Counted from the first letter of the stretch, positions 8,282 to 17,092 are shown. The stretch: DNA of 64,000 nucleotides from Acidobacteriota bacterium (GCA_021787565.1 JAJYLT010000006.1:1-64000), one strand, 5' to 3'. Program-made: numbers and translations. The notes: generated by a model from the letters alone, not told the origin.

Positions 8282-9663
8282 CAGGCCTCCCCCCTTCGGC
8301 CGGAGAGCCAGGCCACCAGCCCGTCCAGACCCATGCCCCTCGATCCCTTGACCAGGACTCCGTCTCCCGGCCGGATCTGCCCGTCCAGCCACTCGGCCCC
8401 ATCCTGCCAGCTTTGAACGTGGAGGCAGGGGCGCCCGCTCGCCGAAAAGACCTCGGCCATGGCCTTGGCCTCCTCCCCTCCGACGGCCAGCAGGCCGGCC
8501 AACCCCAGATCGGCGGCCCGCGCGCCGACGAGCCGGTGGTGTTCGATGGATCGCGCTCCCAGTTCGAGCATGGTCCCCAACGCCCCGATGACCCGGCGCC
8601 CCCAGCCCGCCGAGGTCTGGAGGGCCAGCACCACCGCCGCCGGGTTGGCGTTGTAGGAGTCGTCGAAGAGGAGAACCTGGTCGCGCAGCAGGCGGGCCTG
8701 GCCCCGGTGGGGCGACGCCTTCAGCGAGGCGGCCGCGGCCGCGCATTCCTCGAGAGCAAGCCCGTAGTGGCGCCCTGCCCTGCAGGCGCCCGCGAAGTTG
8801 ATGAGGTTGTGCAGGCCGGGCACGGGAAGGAATCCCTCCGCGCTGCCTTGGGAGTCGTGGAGGCGGAAGGGCGTCCCCTCCGGGCCCGCGTTTCCGACCG
8901 CTTCAATCCAGAGTTCGGCGCCGGGCTGCTCGCCGTAAGTGAGGCGGCCCATGCCCTCCGGAATGGCCATCCGCGCCAGCAGCGGGTCGGAGGCGTTGAC
9001 GATGGCAAAACCGTGGGGATCGGTCCGGCGCAGGACCTTGGCCTTCTCGTCGCGGATCGCCTCGAGGGAGGGGAAGAACTCCGTGTGCACCGGTTGGATG
9101 TTCGTGAAGAGCACGCCCGTGGGGGAGCCCAACGGAGCCAGCGCATCCATCTCCGACGGGTGGCTGATGCCCATCTCGAGCACCCAGAACCGGGCCTGCA
9201 TATCCGCCGCCATGAGCGTTTCGGGGAGGCCCAGCAGGTTGTTCCGATTGCCCGCCGTGGCCGTCACGACTCCGAGCCGGTCCAGCACCGCGGCCGCGAA
9301 ATCCTTCGTCGTGGTCTTGCCGCAGGAGCCGACGATGCCGAGCACCTCGCCCCGGAATTCGGAGCGGATCTCGATCGCGACTGCCTCCACGGCCCTCTCC
9401 ACCGAGGGCACGACGATCAGACCTGCGCCCTCCGGCAGCTCCATCTCCTGCTCGGCGAGGACGGCGGCCGCGCCCGACCGGATCGCGGCGGCGGCGAAGT
9501 CGTGGCCGTCCACGCGCCGGCCCTTCAGGGCGGCGAAGAGAGAACCCGGGGAGGCGCGCCGGGAGTCCAGGCACAGGCCGCGAATGGGGCCCTGTGCGGA
9601 TCGAACCACCCGCCCTCCGGTGATGCCGGCGATCTCCTCGATGGTGAAGCTCCTCACCGCCAT
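8281..9663 (-). CDS. murF: UDP-MurNAc-tripeptide--D-alanyl-D-alanine ligase
   Basis: 460 residues. MurF adds the D-Ala-D-Ala dipeptide, completing the UDP-MurNAc-pentapeptide. The N-terminal domain has the MurF-like IRGLCLDSRRASPGSLFAALKG, followed by the P-loop GIVGSCGKTTTKDF (residues about 108-121; the usual TGSxGKT is here GSCGKT), GNRNNLLGLPETL, and LEMGISHPSEM. The C-terminal domain shows DSYNANPAAVVLALQ and KGSRGMGLDGL. Its start overlaps murE by 10 bases. A cysteine in the P-loop is uncommon but lies at a variable position. Confidence 0.96.
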   Translation of the reverse strand: MAVRSFTIEEIAGITGGRVVRSAQGPIRGLCLDSRRASPGSLFAALKGRRVDGHDFAAAAIRSGAAAVLAEQEMELPEGAGLIVVPSVERAVEAVAIEIRSEFRGEVLGIVGSCGKTTTKDFAAAVLDRLGVVTATAGNRNNLLGLPETLMAADMQARFWVLEMGISHPSEMDALAPLGSPTGVLFTNIQPVHTEFFPSLEAIRDEKAKVLRRTDPHGFAIVNASDPLLARMAIPEGMGRLTYGEQPGAELWIEAVGNAGPEGTPFRLHDSQGSAEGFLPVPGLHNLINFAGACRAGRHYGLALEECAAAAASLKASPHRGQARLLRDQVLLFDDSYNANPAAVVLALQTSAGWGRRVIGALGTMLELGARSIEHHRLVGARAADLGLAGLLAVGGEEAKAMAEVFSASGRPCLHVQSWQDGAEWLDGQIRPGDGVLVKGSRGMGLDGLVAWLSGRRGEA

Positions 9664-11147
9664 CCCATCTCCTGCAAGAGCTCGAACAGGACCGTAGGGT
9701 CGTGAAAGGGGAGCCTCCGCTCCCCGATGATCTGCTCCCGCTCGTGGCCCTTTCCCGCGACCACCACGACGTCACCGGGACCCGCTTCCGCGAGCGCTTC
9801 GCGCATGGCCTCGCGGCGATCCAGCACGGTACGGACTGACTTACCCGGCCGGAGCTCGGGCCGAATGCCGGTCTCCACGTCCCTGGCGATGGCGGCCGGC
9901 TCCTCCGTCCTGGGATTGTCGGTGGTGAGGAAGAGGACGTCGCTGAGTCTCGCGGCCACCGCTCCCATGAGGGGCCTCTTGCTCCGGTCGCGGTCTCCGC
10001 CGCACCCGAAGACCGTGATGATGCGCCTGGGTTGAAGCTCCCGCAGAGTCTGGAGGAGGTTCTTCAGGGCGTCGTCCGTGTGGGCGTAGTCCACGAGCAG
10101 GTGGAAGGGCTGGCCCGCATCCACCCGTTCGGTCCGGCCCGGCACTCCCCGAAGAGAGGCGACGCCTTCGGAGACCTGCTCCGGCGTAGCGCCGGCGCTC
10201 AGGGCGGAAGCGGCGGCCACCAGGAGGTTTTGAAGGTTGTAGCCGCCGGTCAGCGAGGATCGGACCTCGACGGGTCCGAAGGGCGTCGCCAGGGAAGCGC
10301 GAATCCCGTTCAGGTCCATCTCGAAAGATTCCGGAAAGACCTGAGCCTGCCGGTCCAGGCCGACGGACAGAGGGTGCTTGCGCGTGAGCTCTTCCGCGAG
10401 TCTCTGGCCGTAGGAGTCGCTCACGTTCACGACCGCCGTTCCGTCCTTCGCGAGCAGATCGAAGAGCGCTCGCTTGGCCTGGTAGTAGGCCTCCATGGTG
10501 TGGTGGAAGTCGAGGTGGTCCCGGGTGAGGTTGGTGAAGGCGGCCACCCGGAAGGGGACGTCCTTCACGCGCGCCAGAACCAGGGAGTGGGAGGAGACCT
10601 CCATGGCGCCGTAGGGAATACCCCGCTCCTGGAGGATCCGGATCCAGCGGTGGATCTCATGGGCCTCCGGGGTCGTGCGCGCGGCGGGCCTGAGCCCCTC
10701 GCCGTCGTCGTATTCGATGGTTCCGAGCATCCCGGCCCCTCCGGCCTCCCGGAAGATGCTCCTGAGCAGGTAGGCCGTGGTGGTCTTGCCGTTGGTGCCC
10801 GTGACCCCCACCAGCCGGACCGTGCGGTCGGCCGTGCCGTAGAGTGCCGCCGCGGCCGCAGAAAAGGCCTCGCGGTCCCGGGGGCATACCACCCAGGTCA
10901 GGTCGGGGGGGGCCGGTTCCAGCGGGTCTCCATGGGCCAGGACCACCCGCGCGCCTCGCTCGTAGGCCTCGCGGGCGAATATGCGCCCGTCCCGATGGAA
11001 GCCCTTCAGGGCCACGAAGAGGGAGCCGGGGGCCACTTCGCGAGAGTCGCAGGTGAGGTGGTTCACCAGGGCGTCCACCGGACCGGCCACGCTGGAATGG
11101 GGGACGGTAGACAGGAGGTCGGCGAGGCGCATGGAAGGCGGCTTCAT
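9654..11147 (-). CDS. murE: UDP-MurNAc-L-Ala-D-Glu--meso-diaminopimelate ligase
   Basis: 497 residues, full-length MurE. Motifs: LTCDSREVAPGSLFVALKG at the N-terminus, P-loop GVTGTNGKTTTAYLL, MEVSSHSLVLARV (where the UDP-substrate is bound), FTNLTRDHLDFHHTMEAY, and VDYAHTDDALKNLL. The substrate-selecting motif near residue 410 reads DNPR, which established work on the family links to meso-diaminopimelate rather than L-lysine. The organism therefore most likely builds A1-gamma (meso-DAP) peptidoglycan. The gene overlaps ftsI by 4 bases (ATGA). Confidence 0.97.
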   Translation of the reverse strand: MKPPSMRLADLLSTVPHSSVAGPVDALVNHLTCDSREVAPGSLFVALKGFHRDGRIFAREAYERGARVVLAHGDPLEPAPPDLTWVVCPRDREAFSAAAAALYGTADRTVRLVGVTGTNGKTTTAYLLRSIFREAGGAGMLGTIEYDDGEGLRPAARTTPEAHEIHRWIRILQERGIPYGAMEVSSHSLVLARVKDVPFRVAAFTNLTRDHLDFHHTMEAYYQAKRALFDLLAKDGTAVVNVSDSYGQRLAEELTRKHPLSVGLDRQAQVFPESFEMDLNGIRASLATPFGPVEVRSSLTGGYNLQNLLVAAASALSAGATPEQVSEGVASLRGVPGRTERVDAGQPFHLLVDYAHTDDALKNLLQTLRELQPRRIITVFGCGGDRDRSKRPLMGAVAARLSDVLFLTTDNPRTEEPAAIARDVETGIRPELRPGKSVRTVLDRREAMREALAEAGPGDVVVVAGKGHEREQIIGERRLPFHDPTVLFELLQEMGWR

Positions 11148-12841
11148 GGGACACCTCCCATCTGGGCCACCTCCACGCTGGGGCGGGGCGCCGGGTAGCT
11201 GAGGCGCCTGAGGGTGTAGGCCATGATCTGCGAGAAGGCCGGAGCTGAGATGGACCCTCCGTATATCTTCCCGACGGGTTCATCCACCATGACCAGCACG
11301 ACCGCCCGGGGGTTTTCTGCGGGCGCGAATCCGACGAAGTAGGCGATGAAGAGCTTTCGGCCATCAGGGCTGCGGATGCCGAGTTTCTGGGCGGTCCCCG
11401 TCTTCCCCGCCACCGTCACCCCGGGGATGGCGGCGGCTTTGCCCGTGCCCTGGGTCACCACGTCGGTGAGCATGCCGGTGAGGACCCGGGCCGTTTCGGG
11501 CTTCAGGATGCGCTGAAAGGGGGCCTGAGGCGCATCGGCCAGGATACGCGGAACGACCTTGTACCCGCCCGAAGCCACGTCGGCGTAGGCCAGGGCGAGC
11601 TGGAGCGGCGTGACGCGGAGCTCCTGCCCGAAGGAAAGGGAGGGGAGCGACAGGAGCGACCACTGGCTGGGAGGGCGAAGGCGCCCCGGCACCTCCCCGT
11701 CCAGCCCCAGGGGCGTCACGGAGCCGAAGCCGAAGAGGCGCATGTAGTGATACATGGTCTCCGCCCCGACGGCCATCCCGATCCTGGCAGCGCCGACGTT
11801 GGAGGAGTGGGCCAGAACCTCCTCCAGCGAGTAGACCGGCTTGAGGGGATGTTCGTCGTCATGGATGGTCTTTGGCCCCACGGTGAGCGTTCCGTTGCCG
11901 ACGACCACCGTGCCATCGGGGCGGAAGCGGCCGGAATCGAGGGCGGCCGACAGGGTGACGATCTTGAAGGTGCTCCCTGGTTCGTAGGAGTCGGTCACGG
12001 CCCGATTCCGCCAGTCTGCTGGCGGGTACCGCCCCGGAGCGTTCGGGTCAAAGGTGGGCGCCACAGCCATGGCCAAAATGTCCCCCGTGTGCGGGTCCAA
12101 CACGATGACCACGCCGTCCTTGGCCTGGAGCTGGCTCACGGTCTGCTGGAGGACCTCCTGGGCTTCGTACTGGATCGGCGTGTCGATGGTGATTCGGACC
12201 GTTCGGGGAGGAGGATTCACGTCGGACACTGCGTTCACGGGGATCAGCGTGTTGGCTACGGCGTCGCGCATGAACTGGAAGCGGCGCGTCCCTCCCTGCA
12301 GCACCTTGTTCCATTCGTGCTCCAGGCCCGAGAGGCCTCCATCGGTCCCCATGCAGCCGATGAGGTTGCTGGCGAGCTTCTGGTTGGGGTAGTACCGCCC
12401 CCACTCGTTCATGAGCGCGCAGCCTTTGTGGCTGGTGCAGAGGGCGCGGGCCTCGTCCATCTGGTCGAAGGGCAACTTGCGCGCGATCCAGGTGAAGGTG
12501 CGCCGCTGGTCCAGCTCCTTCAGGATCTCTTGGGGGTCGTGCCCGCTCAATGCCGCGGCGGACCTGGCCAGGCCGGCGGGGTCGGCGATCTTCTGGGGGT
12601 CGAAGGAGTAGAGGGACGGGCAGCGCACGCTGGCCGCCAGCAGGGTGCCGTTCCTGTCCACGATGGTAGCGCGCGGAAGGTCGATCTCGATCACTTCGCG
12701 GGCCTGGTTTCGGGCGACCAGCGCGTAGTAGCCTCCCCTGACCAGTTGGAGGTACGCAAGACGAGCCGTGATGATGGTGGCCAGAAGTCCGACCATGATG
12801 GAGAACCACTGGATTCTGGCCAAGAGACTGTCCCGGCTCAT
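11144..12841 (-). CDS. ftsI: Septal peptidoglycan transpeptidase FtsI (class B PBP3)
   Basis: 565 residues, type II membrane protein with one N-terminal membrane segment (about residues 10-30), a PBP dimerisation domain (RATIVDRNGTLLAAS onward) and a penicillin-binding transpeptidase domain. Active-site motifs: SxxK as GSTFK with Ser290, SxN as HSSNVG, and KTG as AGKTGTAQK. Acts in the periplasm with FtsW to cross-link septal peptidoglycan. The ATG at 12841 overlaps the ftsL stop (ATGA). No C-terminal PASTA domains are seen, unlike sporulation or Gram-positive homologues. Confidence 0.97.
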   Translation of the reverse strand: MSRDSLLARIQWFSIMVGLLATIITARLAYLQLVRGGYYALVARNQAREVIEIDLPRATIVDRNGTLLAASVRCPSLYSFDPQKIADPAGLARSAAALSGHDPQEILKELDQRRTFTWIARKLPFDQMDEARALCTSHKGCALMNEWGRYYPNQKLASNLIGCMGTDGGLSGLEHEWNKVLQGGTRRFQFMRDAVANTLIPVNAVSDVNPPPRTVRITIDTPIQYEAQEVLQQTVSQLQAKDGVVIVLDPHTGDILAMAVAPTFDPNAPGRYPPADWRNRAVTDSYEPGSTFKIVTLSAALDSGRFRPDGTVVVGNGTLTVGPKTIHDDEHPLKPVYSLEEVLAHSSNVGAARIGMAVGAETMYHYMRLFGFGSVTPLGLDGEVPGRLRPPSQWSLLSLPSLSFGQELRVTPLQLALAYADVASGGYKVVPRILADAPQAPFQRILKPETARVLTGMLTDVVTQGTGKAAAIPGVTVAGKTGTAQKLGIRSPDGRKLFIAYFVGFAPAENPRAVVLVMVDEPVGKIYGGSISAPAFSQIMAYTLRRLSYPAPRPSVEVAQMGGVP

Positions 12842-13269
12842 CGTGTGTGGCCCCTTCGTGCGTTTCGGTTCGTGGGGAGAGTGTTGGCTCTGCCGGCGTT
12901 GGGAGTGGCCGGTGCCCGGCCAGCCGTCCCCGGCTGGGGAGGGGCGGGTGGGGGCTGATCCACTGAACATTCCTGAGGTGACTCGCTGACCATTCCGAGC
13001 TTCTCCCGAGCCACGGAGTTGATGACGTCGGGGGAGAGCAGGGTCGCCCTCTGGAGGGTCAGGATCTCGTGCTCGTGCAGCAGCTTTTTGCGGGTCTCCA
13101 CAAGCCTGGATAGCTCGTACTCCTTGGCCACTATGCGGGCCGAAAGGCCCACGTATACGATGAAGGGAGTGGCCGCCAGAAAGATCAACACCGCGATTCG
13201 GAGGAACTCCGCCAGGGAGCGCCGGTCGGGTTGCCGGATCGGCTGGTTGTGGATGATGTTCGCCGTCAT
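12838..13269 (-). CDS. ftsL: Cell division protein FtsL
   Basis: 143 residues. A short cytoplasmic N-terminus is followed by one hydrophobic segment (FLRIAVLIFLAATPFIVYVGLS, about 23-44) and a heptad-like region ending in the FtsL-type sequence LQRATLLSPDVINSVAREKLGM, after which comes a Pro/Ala-rich, low-complexity tail of about 45 residues. Position between rsmH and ftsI and the membrane-plus-coiled-coil plan identify FtsL; primary sequence is poorly conserved in this family. The tail is longer than usual. It overlaps both neighbours by 4 bases (ATGA at each end). Confidence 0.87.
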   Translation of the reverse strand: MTANIIHNQPIRQPDRRSLAEFLRIAVLIFLAATPFIVYVGLSARIVAKEYELSRLVETRKKLLHEHEILTLQRATLLSPDVINSVAREKLGMVSESPQECSVDQPPPAPPQPGTAGRAPATPNAGRANTLPTNRNARRGHTR

Positions 13270-14195
13270 AGGCGCTCTCCCGCGCGGAGACGGGCGCTTC
13301 GGGAGGCCGGGTTCCTGGCCACTTCCGCATCCGAAGGCCGAAGAGCGCGGCGGTGGACCAGCTTCAGGATGGGCTTCCGGCCGCAGGCGCACACGGGGAG
13401 CCGGGGGGGGCAGATGCACCCCTTGGCCAGGCTCCGGAAGGTCTCCTTGACGATTCGGTCCTCCAGCGAATGGTAGGCCAGGATCACGATGCGGCCGCCG
13501 GGGCAGAGCAGATCGGCGCAACGCTCGATGGTGGTGCCGAGACCCTCCAGTTCCCTGTTGACCTGGATCCTGAGGGCCTGGAAGGTGCGCGTGGCGGGAT
13601 GGATCTTGCCCCTCAAGTGGGGCGGGACGGCTGAGCTGACCACTTCCGCGAGCCTGGCGGCGTCGGTGATGGGGGCCTCCGACCGTGCGGCCAAGATGGC
13701 TCTCGCGATCCTTCGGGCGTGGGGCTCCTCTCCGTAGGTCCTCAGCACGCGCATGAGTTCGCCCTCGTCCGCCCCCGCCAGAAACTCCTCGGCGGACGGA
13801 CCGGAGGAGGGGTCCATCCGCATGTCGAGCGCTTCCCTGTCCTGAAAGCTGAAGCCCCTATGAGACCGGAGCTGCAGCCCGCTCATGCCCAGGTCCGCCA
13901 AAACGCCGCGCGGAGCCTCCGGAAGCTCGCGGCGCCACGCGTCCAGGTCCTTGAAATCGGCGTGGAAGAACCGCATCCGCGACCCGAAGGGCGCCAGCGC
14001 TTCCCGCGCCAGGGCCAGCGCCTGGGGGTCGCGGTCCACGCCCAGCACGTTTGCGGAAGGGTTGGCCTCCAGGACCGCCCGGCTGTGGCCGCCCAGTCCC
14101 AGGGTGCAGTCAACGTACCACCCTCCCTCCTCAACCCGGAGGGACTCCACCACCTCCCGGACCATCACCGGGACGTGGAGGGGTTCCGTTCCCAT
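13266..14195 (-). CDS. rsmH: 16S rRNA (cytosine-1402-N4)-methyltransferase RsmH
   Basis: 309 residues. RsmH (MraW) methylates C1402 in the decoding centre of 16S rRNA using S-adenosylmethionine. Family sequence: HVPVMVREVVESL at the N-terminus, CTLGLGGHSRAVLE as the SAM-binding loop, GVDRDPQALALA, ADLGMSGLQLRSHRGFSF (usual DLGVSSxQLD, with SG instead of SS), TFQALRIQVNREL, and LAYHSLEDRIVKETFR near the end, followed by CICPPRLPVCACGRKP. Its first 65 bases lie inside the 3' end of mraZ in another frame, a longer overlap than the 4-base overlaps in the rest of the cluster. Confidence 0.97.
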   Translation of the reverse strand: MGTEPLHVPVMVREVVESLRVEEGGWYVDCTLGLGGHSRAVLEANPSANVLGVDRDPQALALAREALAPFGSRMRFFHADFKDLDAWRRELPEAPRGVLADLGMSGLQLRSHRGFSFQDREALDMRMDPSSGPSAEEFLAGADEGELMRVLRTYGEEPHARRIARAILAARSEAPITDAARLAEVVSSAVPPHLRGKIHPATRTFQALRIQVNRELEGLGTTIERCADLLCPGGRIVILAYHSLEDRIVKETFRSLAKGCICPPRLPVCACGRKPILKLVHRRALRPSDAEVARNPASRSARLRAGERL

Positions 14196-14649
14196 GCCTC
14201 GCCTCGCGGAGGATGCCGGAGACGAAACGGATCGTCTCGTCCCCGAGCGGTTCCTTCTCCTGGATCTGCATCAGAAGGTCTTCGTTCCAAATCTCGAGGA
14301 AGCTGGTCGGATGACCCAAGACCACCACGTCCCCGTTCATGCGCGTGTGCTTTCTAAGCCTGGAGTGGATGAGAACGCGGCCCTGGGGATCGATTTCCTG
14401 CTCATCGCCGTACAGATCCACGGTGCGAAGAAACTGCTGGACGCGGGGGTCATCGCCCCAGTGATTTCGGCGGAGAGCGTCCTCGATGAGGATCCACTCG
14501 GCCAGGGGGTAGAGCCGCATGGACGGAGGACCGTAGGAGGTCAGGAAGACCTTGGGACCGAATCCCTTGAGCAGGATATCGCGAAACTTGCTGGGGACCT
14601 TGAATCGTCCCTTCTCGTCGATCCTGGCGTCCGCGCTGCCCCGGAACAT
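14131..14649 (-). CDS. mraZ: Transcriptional regulator MraZ
   Basis: 172 residues. Two AbrB-like SpoVT/MraZ repeats are visible: FRGSADARIDEKGRFKVPSKFRDIL (residues 2-26) and EIDPQGRVLIHSRLRKHTRMNGDVVVLGHPTSFLEIW. MraZ forms ring-shaped oligomers that bind repeated boxes upstream of the dcw cluster and repress it. The ATG at 14649 sits just after AAGGGG. The family is usually about 145 residues; here a Gly/Pro-rich tail (GTPPRPGDGPGGGG) extends it so that its 3' end overlaps rsmH by 65 bases. The matching operator lies 46-71 bases upstream of the start, so autoregulation is likely. Confidence 0.95.
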   Translation of the reverse strand: MFRGSADARIDEKGRFKVPSKFRDILLKGFGPKVFLTSYGPPSMRLYPLAEWILIEDALRRNHWGDDPRVQQFLRTVDLYGDEQEIDPQGRVLIHSRLRKHTRMNGDVVVLGHPTSFLEIWNEDLLMQIQEKEPLGDETIRFVSGILREARHGNGTPPRPGDGPGGGGVPPG

Positions 14650-14694
14650 GGCCACCCCTTGTAGAATGGACCGGCTGGCTGCTTCGGACAGCCA

Positions 14695-14720
14695 GTCCAC
14701 TTTAGTCCACTTTGGTCCAC
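14695..14720 (-). promoter_or_regulatory. MraZ operator: three direct repeats at 10-bp spacing
   Basis: Read on the minus strand, GTGGAC occurs three times at exact 10-base intervals (14720-14715, 14710-14705, 14700-14695), in the context AGTGGACYAA. MraZ operators in other bacteria are tandem G-rich boxes (TGGG or GTGG type) spaced 10 bases, one helical turn, near the transcription start of mraZ. The repeats lie directly downstream of the promoter, across the predicted start site, where binding would block initiation. Confidence 0.9.
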
Positions 14721-14726
14721 ATCGCT

Positions 14727-14755
14727 ATCATAGGAGCCGGTTAGCCCCTTGTCAA
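14727..14755 (-). promoter_or_regulatory. Sigma-70 promoter of the mraZ/dcw cluster
   Basis: Minus strand TTGACA (14755-14750), 17-base spacer, TATGAT (14732-14727). This is near-perfect consensus. The predicted start at about 14720 falls at the first MraZ box. All genes from mraZ to ftsZ can be read from it. Confidence 0.9.
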
Positions 14756-14773
14756 GGGGCTGTGGAAACCCAA

Positions 14774-14887
14774 ATTCCGCGATGGAATTGCACTCGTAGG
14801 AGCGCCGCCCCCGGCGCGACGGACCGTACGCGGGCACCGCATCCGGATCGCTGGGTCACCCGGTTCGCGGCGAGGCGCCGCTCCTAC
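14774..14887 (+). repeat. Dispersed palindromic element A, copy 1 (one end truncated)
   Basis: From ATTCCGCGATGG to CGCTCCTAC, about 114 bases, this matches the reverse complement of 55481-55594 with only three or so differences. Its core is bounded by the inverted repeat GTAGGAGCG...CGCTCCTAC. The left outer flank (CCAAATTCCGCGAT) is kept but the right flank, present in copy 2, is missing. It fills the space between the mraZ promoter and lipA; I see no gene in it. Small non-autonomous (MITE- or REP-like) element by inference. Confidence 0.85.
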
Positions 14888-14962
14888 TTTTTCAATTCGC
14901 CATTCCCCGTCCCCCCTTGCCTCCCACCGCGCGGGGGGCTACCTTACTGCACCGGAGGAGCC

Positions 14963-15826
14963 ATGCGGGATCTGCAACGCAAACCGGACTGGTTCAAGAT
15001 CCATCGCCTGGCGGTCGGTCCCAGGGCCAGCGAAGTCCTACGGACCGTCGCGAGTCACGGCCTTCACACGGTCTGTACGTCGGCCGCCTGCCCCAACAAG
15101 GGCGCCTGCTTCTCCGAGGGGACGGCCACCTTCATGATCCTCGGAGACGTGTGCACCCGCGCATGCCGCTTCTGCAACATCGACACCGGAAGGCCCCGGG
15201 AGGATTTTCTCGGGGAGGCCGAGCGGGTGGCCGATGCCGCCGCCACGATGGGGCTTCGGTTCGTGGTGGTGACTTCGGTCTGCCGGGACGACCTGGCGGA
15301 CGAGGGGGCCGGAGCCTTCGCGCGGACCCTCTTCGCCCTCAAGGATCGCATCTCGGGGGTCCGCGTAGAGGTCCTCATTCCGGACTTCTCCGGCCGGATC
15401 GACTGCCTCCGCACGGTGCTCGAAGCGGGGCCCGACGTCCTTAACCACAACCTGGAAACGGTCGAGTGGCTGACGCCGAGAATCCGATCGAAGGCGAGAT
15501 ACCGCCGTTCCCTCGAAGTCCTGCGCTCGGCTGGAGAGCTGGCACCGAGGATCCCGCGCAAGAGCGGCCTCATGGTGGGGCTCGGCGAAACCCGCGACGA
15601 GCTCCGCGCCTCCTTTTCCGACCTCGCCTCCGTGGGCGTGGAGCGCCTGACCATCGGCCAGTACCTGCAACCCACCCGGCGGCACCATCCGGTCGTGCGC
15701 TACTATCCGCCCGACGAGTTTGAAGACATGAGGATGGAGGCCAGGGCCGCCGGGATCAGGGCGGTGCTCTCCGGCCCCCTGGTGCGGAGTTCCTACCACG
15801 CCGGCACCTTCGTAGAACAGCGCTGA
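14963..15826 (+). CDS. lipA: Lipoyl synthase
   Basis: 287 residues. LipA is a radical SAM enzyme that inserts two sulfur atoms into octanoyl chains on lipoyl domains, sacrificing its auxiliary iron-sulfur cluster. Auxiliary-cluster cysteines are C38, C43 and C49 (CTSAACPNKGAC); radical SAM cysteines are C64, C68 and C71 (CTRACRFC). VLNHNLETVEWLTPRIR and SGLMVGLGETRDEL are standard LipA segments, and the end RSSYHAGTFV carries the serine that ligates the auxiliary cluster. The ATG at 14963 follows GGAGGAG. No lipB lies nearby. Confidence 0.97.
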   Translation: MRDLQRKPDWFKIHRLAVGPRASEVLRTVASHGLHTVCTSAACPNKGACFSEGTATFMILGDVCTRACRFCNIDTGRPREDFLGEAERVADAAATMGLRFVVVTSVCRDDLADEGAGAFARTLFALKDRISGVRVEVLIPDFSGRIDCLRTVLEAGPDVLNHNLETVEWLTPRIRSKARYRRSLEVLRSAGELAPRIPRKSGLMVGLGETRDELRASFSDLASVGVERLTIGQYLQPTRRHHPVVRYYPPDEFEDMRMEARAAGIRAVLSGPLVRSSYHAGTFVEQR

Positions 15827-15886
15827 CGGTCGAGTGCTCCGCGGGCAATCCCTGCTACAATGAGCCTTCGATCTGGGAGGAAGAGG

Positions 15887-17092
15887 ATGGGGCTACTTCC
15901 TGTGGAGCAAGCCTTGGCGATGCTCTGGGAACACACTCCCGGGCCGGATCGCGAAGGGCTGAGCTGGCACCACGCCCTGGGCAGGGTCCTGTTGGAACCG
16001 GCCCTCTCCCTGTTGGACGATCCGGCTTTCGATCGCTCCTCCATGGACGGTTACTCGCTCAAGGCCGCGGGCACCCATGAGGGCTCGAGACTCCCCGTGA
16101 CGGCAACGATCTTGGCGGGCCAGTGCCCCTCGCGGCCACTGGAATTGGGCGGCGCGGTCAAGGTGATGACCGGCGCGCCCATACCGTCGGGGGCGGATGC
16201 GGTAGCGCCGGTGGAGGATTGCCGTGAATCGGGTGGCTTCGTGGAGCTCATTCGGCCGGTTCGGCCGGGGGAGAACATCCGCTATCGGGGCGAGAATCTG
16301 CGCGCCGGAGAAACGGTGTTTTATCCCGGCAGGAGGCTGGACGCATTGGACGTGGCGACGGGGATCGCGCTCGGCATCGAACGGGCCGCGGTTGCCCGAC
16401 GCCCCTCCGCCACCATCCTGGCCACGGGTTCGGAGCTGGTGGAGCCAGGTACTTCTCCCGGCCCGGGATTGATTCCGAACAGCAACGGCCCCATGCTGGC
16501 GTCGCTCTGGCGGGGATGGGGCGGCAGGCTCGCCGGCGAGACCTGTGTTCCCGACGGGGAGGAAGAGCTGGAGGCCGCCATCCGGAGGGGCCTCGAATCC
16601 GATTATCTGGTGCTCTCGGGAGGAGTTTCGGTGGGTGAGCGGGACCTGGTCCCGGAACTCCTGGGAAGGGCGGGGGTCCGGAGGATCTTTCACAAGGTGG
16701 CCATGAAGCCCGGGAAACCGATCTACTTCGGGCGCCGCGAGGATACCGTGGTGTTGGGCTTGCCGGGCAACCCCGTGAGCAGCTTCGTGGGTGCCCTGCT
16801 CTTTCTGCAATCCTCGCTTCACAAGCGCATGGGCCTTCCTCCGCTGGCCTGGCGGACGAGACACCTGGCGGAGCGCCACGAATCGGGAGGCGGTAGAACC
16901 CGGTTCGAGCCCGCTGTTCCGGTGGATGGGGGAGGGGTCAATCTTCTTCGCCATATGGGATCCGCCGACCTTCCGGCCTGGCGAGGCGCGGAGGCCCTGG
17001 TGGAGCTCCCCGCCGGCCGCGCGGTCTTCGAAGCGGGAAGCCCCCTCCGCGTCCTCCTCTTCCGGCACCTCGGACGGGAGACGGGAGCATGA
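15887..17092 (+). CDS. moeA: Molybdopterin molybdenumtransferase MoeA
   Basis: 401 residues. MoeA inserts molybdate into adenylylated molybdopterin, the last step of molybdenum cofactor synthesis. Domain cues: an N-terminal half with SMDGYSLKA and VMTGAPIPSGADAVAPVED, the MPT-binding domain with ILATGSELVEPG, NSNGPMLASL, LSGGVSVGERDLVPELL and VAMKPGKPIYFG, LGLPGNPVSSFVGALLF, and a beta-barrel C-terminus. I chose ATG at 15887, which has GGAGGAAGAGG upstream; an ATG at 15860 would add nine residues without a ribosome site. A TACAAT hexamer at 15853 may be its -10 box. It overlaps mscS by 4 bases. Confidence 0.95.
   Translation: MGLLPVEQALAMLWEHTPGPDREGLSWHHALGRVLLEPALSLLDDPAFDRSSMDGYSLKAAGTHEGSRLPVTATILAGQCPSRPLELGGAVKVMTGAPIPSGADAVAPVEDCRESGGFVELIRPVRPGENIRYRGENLRAGETVFYPGRRLDALDVATGIALGIERAAVARRPSATILATGSELVEPGTSPGPGLIPNSNGPMLASLWRGWGGRLAGETCVPDGEEELEAAIRRGLESDYLVLSGGVSVGERDLVPELLGRAGVRRIFHKVAMKPGKPIYFGRREDTVVLGLPGNPVSSFVGALLFLQSSLHKRMGLPPLAWRTRHLAERHESGGGRTRFEPAVPVDGGGVNLLRHMGSADLPAWRGAEALVELPAGRAVFEAGSPLRVLLFRHLGRETGA

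Noticed and set aside
14552-14962. 424-residue lipA with a long N-terminus
   Set aside because: The extension runs over the mraZ promoter and element A. ATG 14963 has GGAGGAG and gives the usual LipA length.
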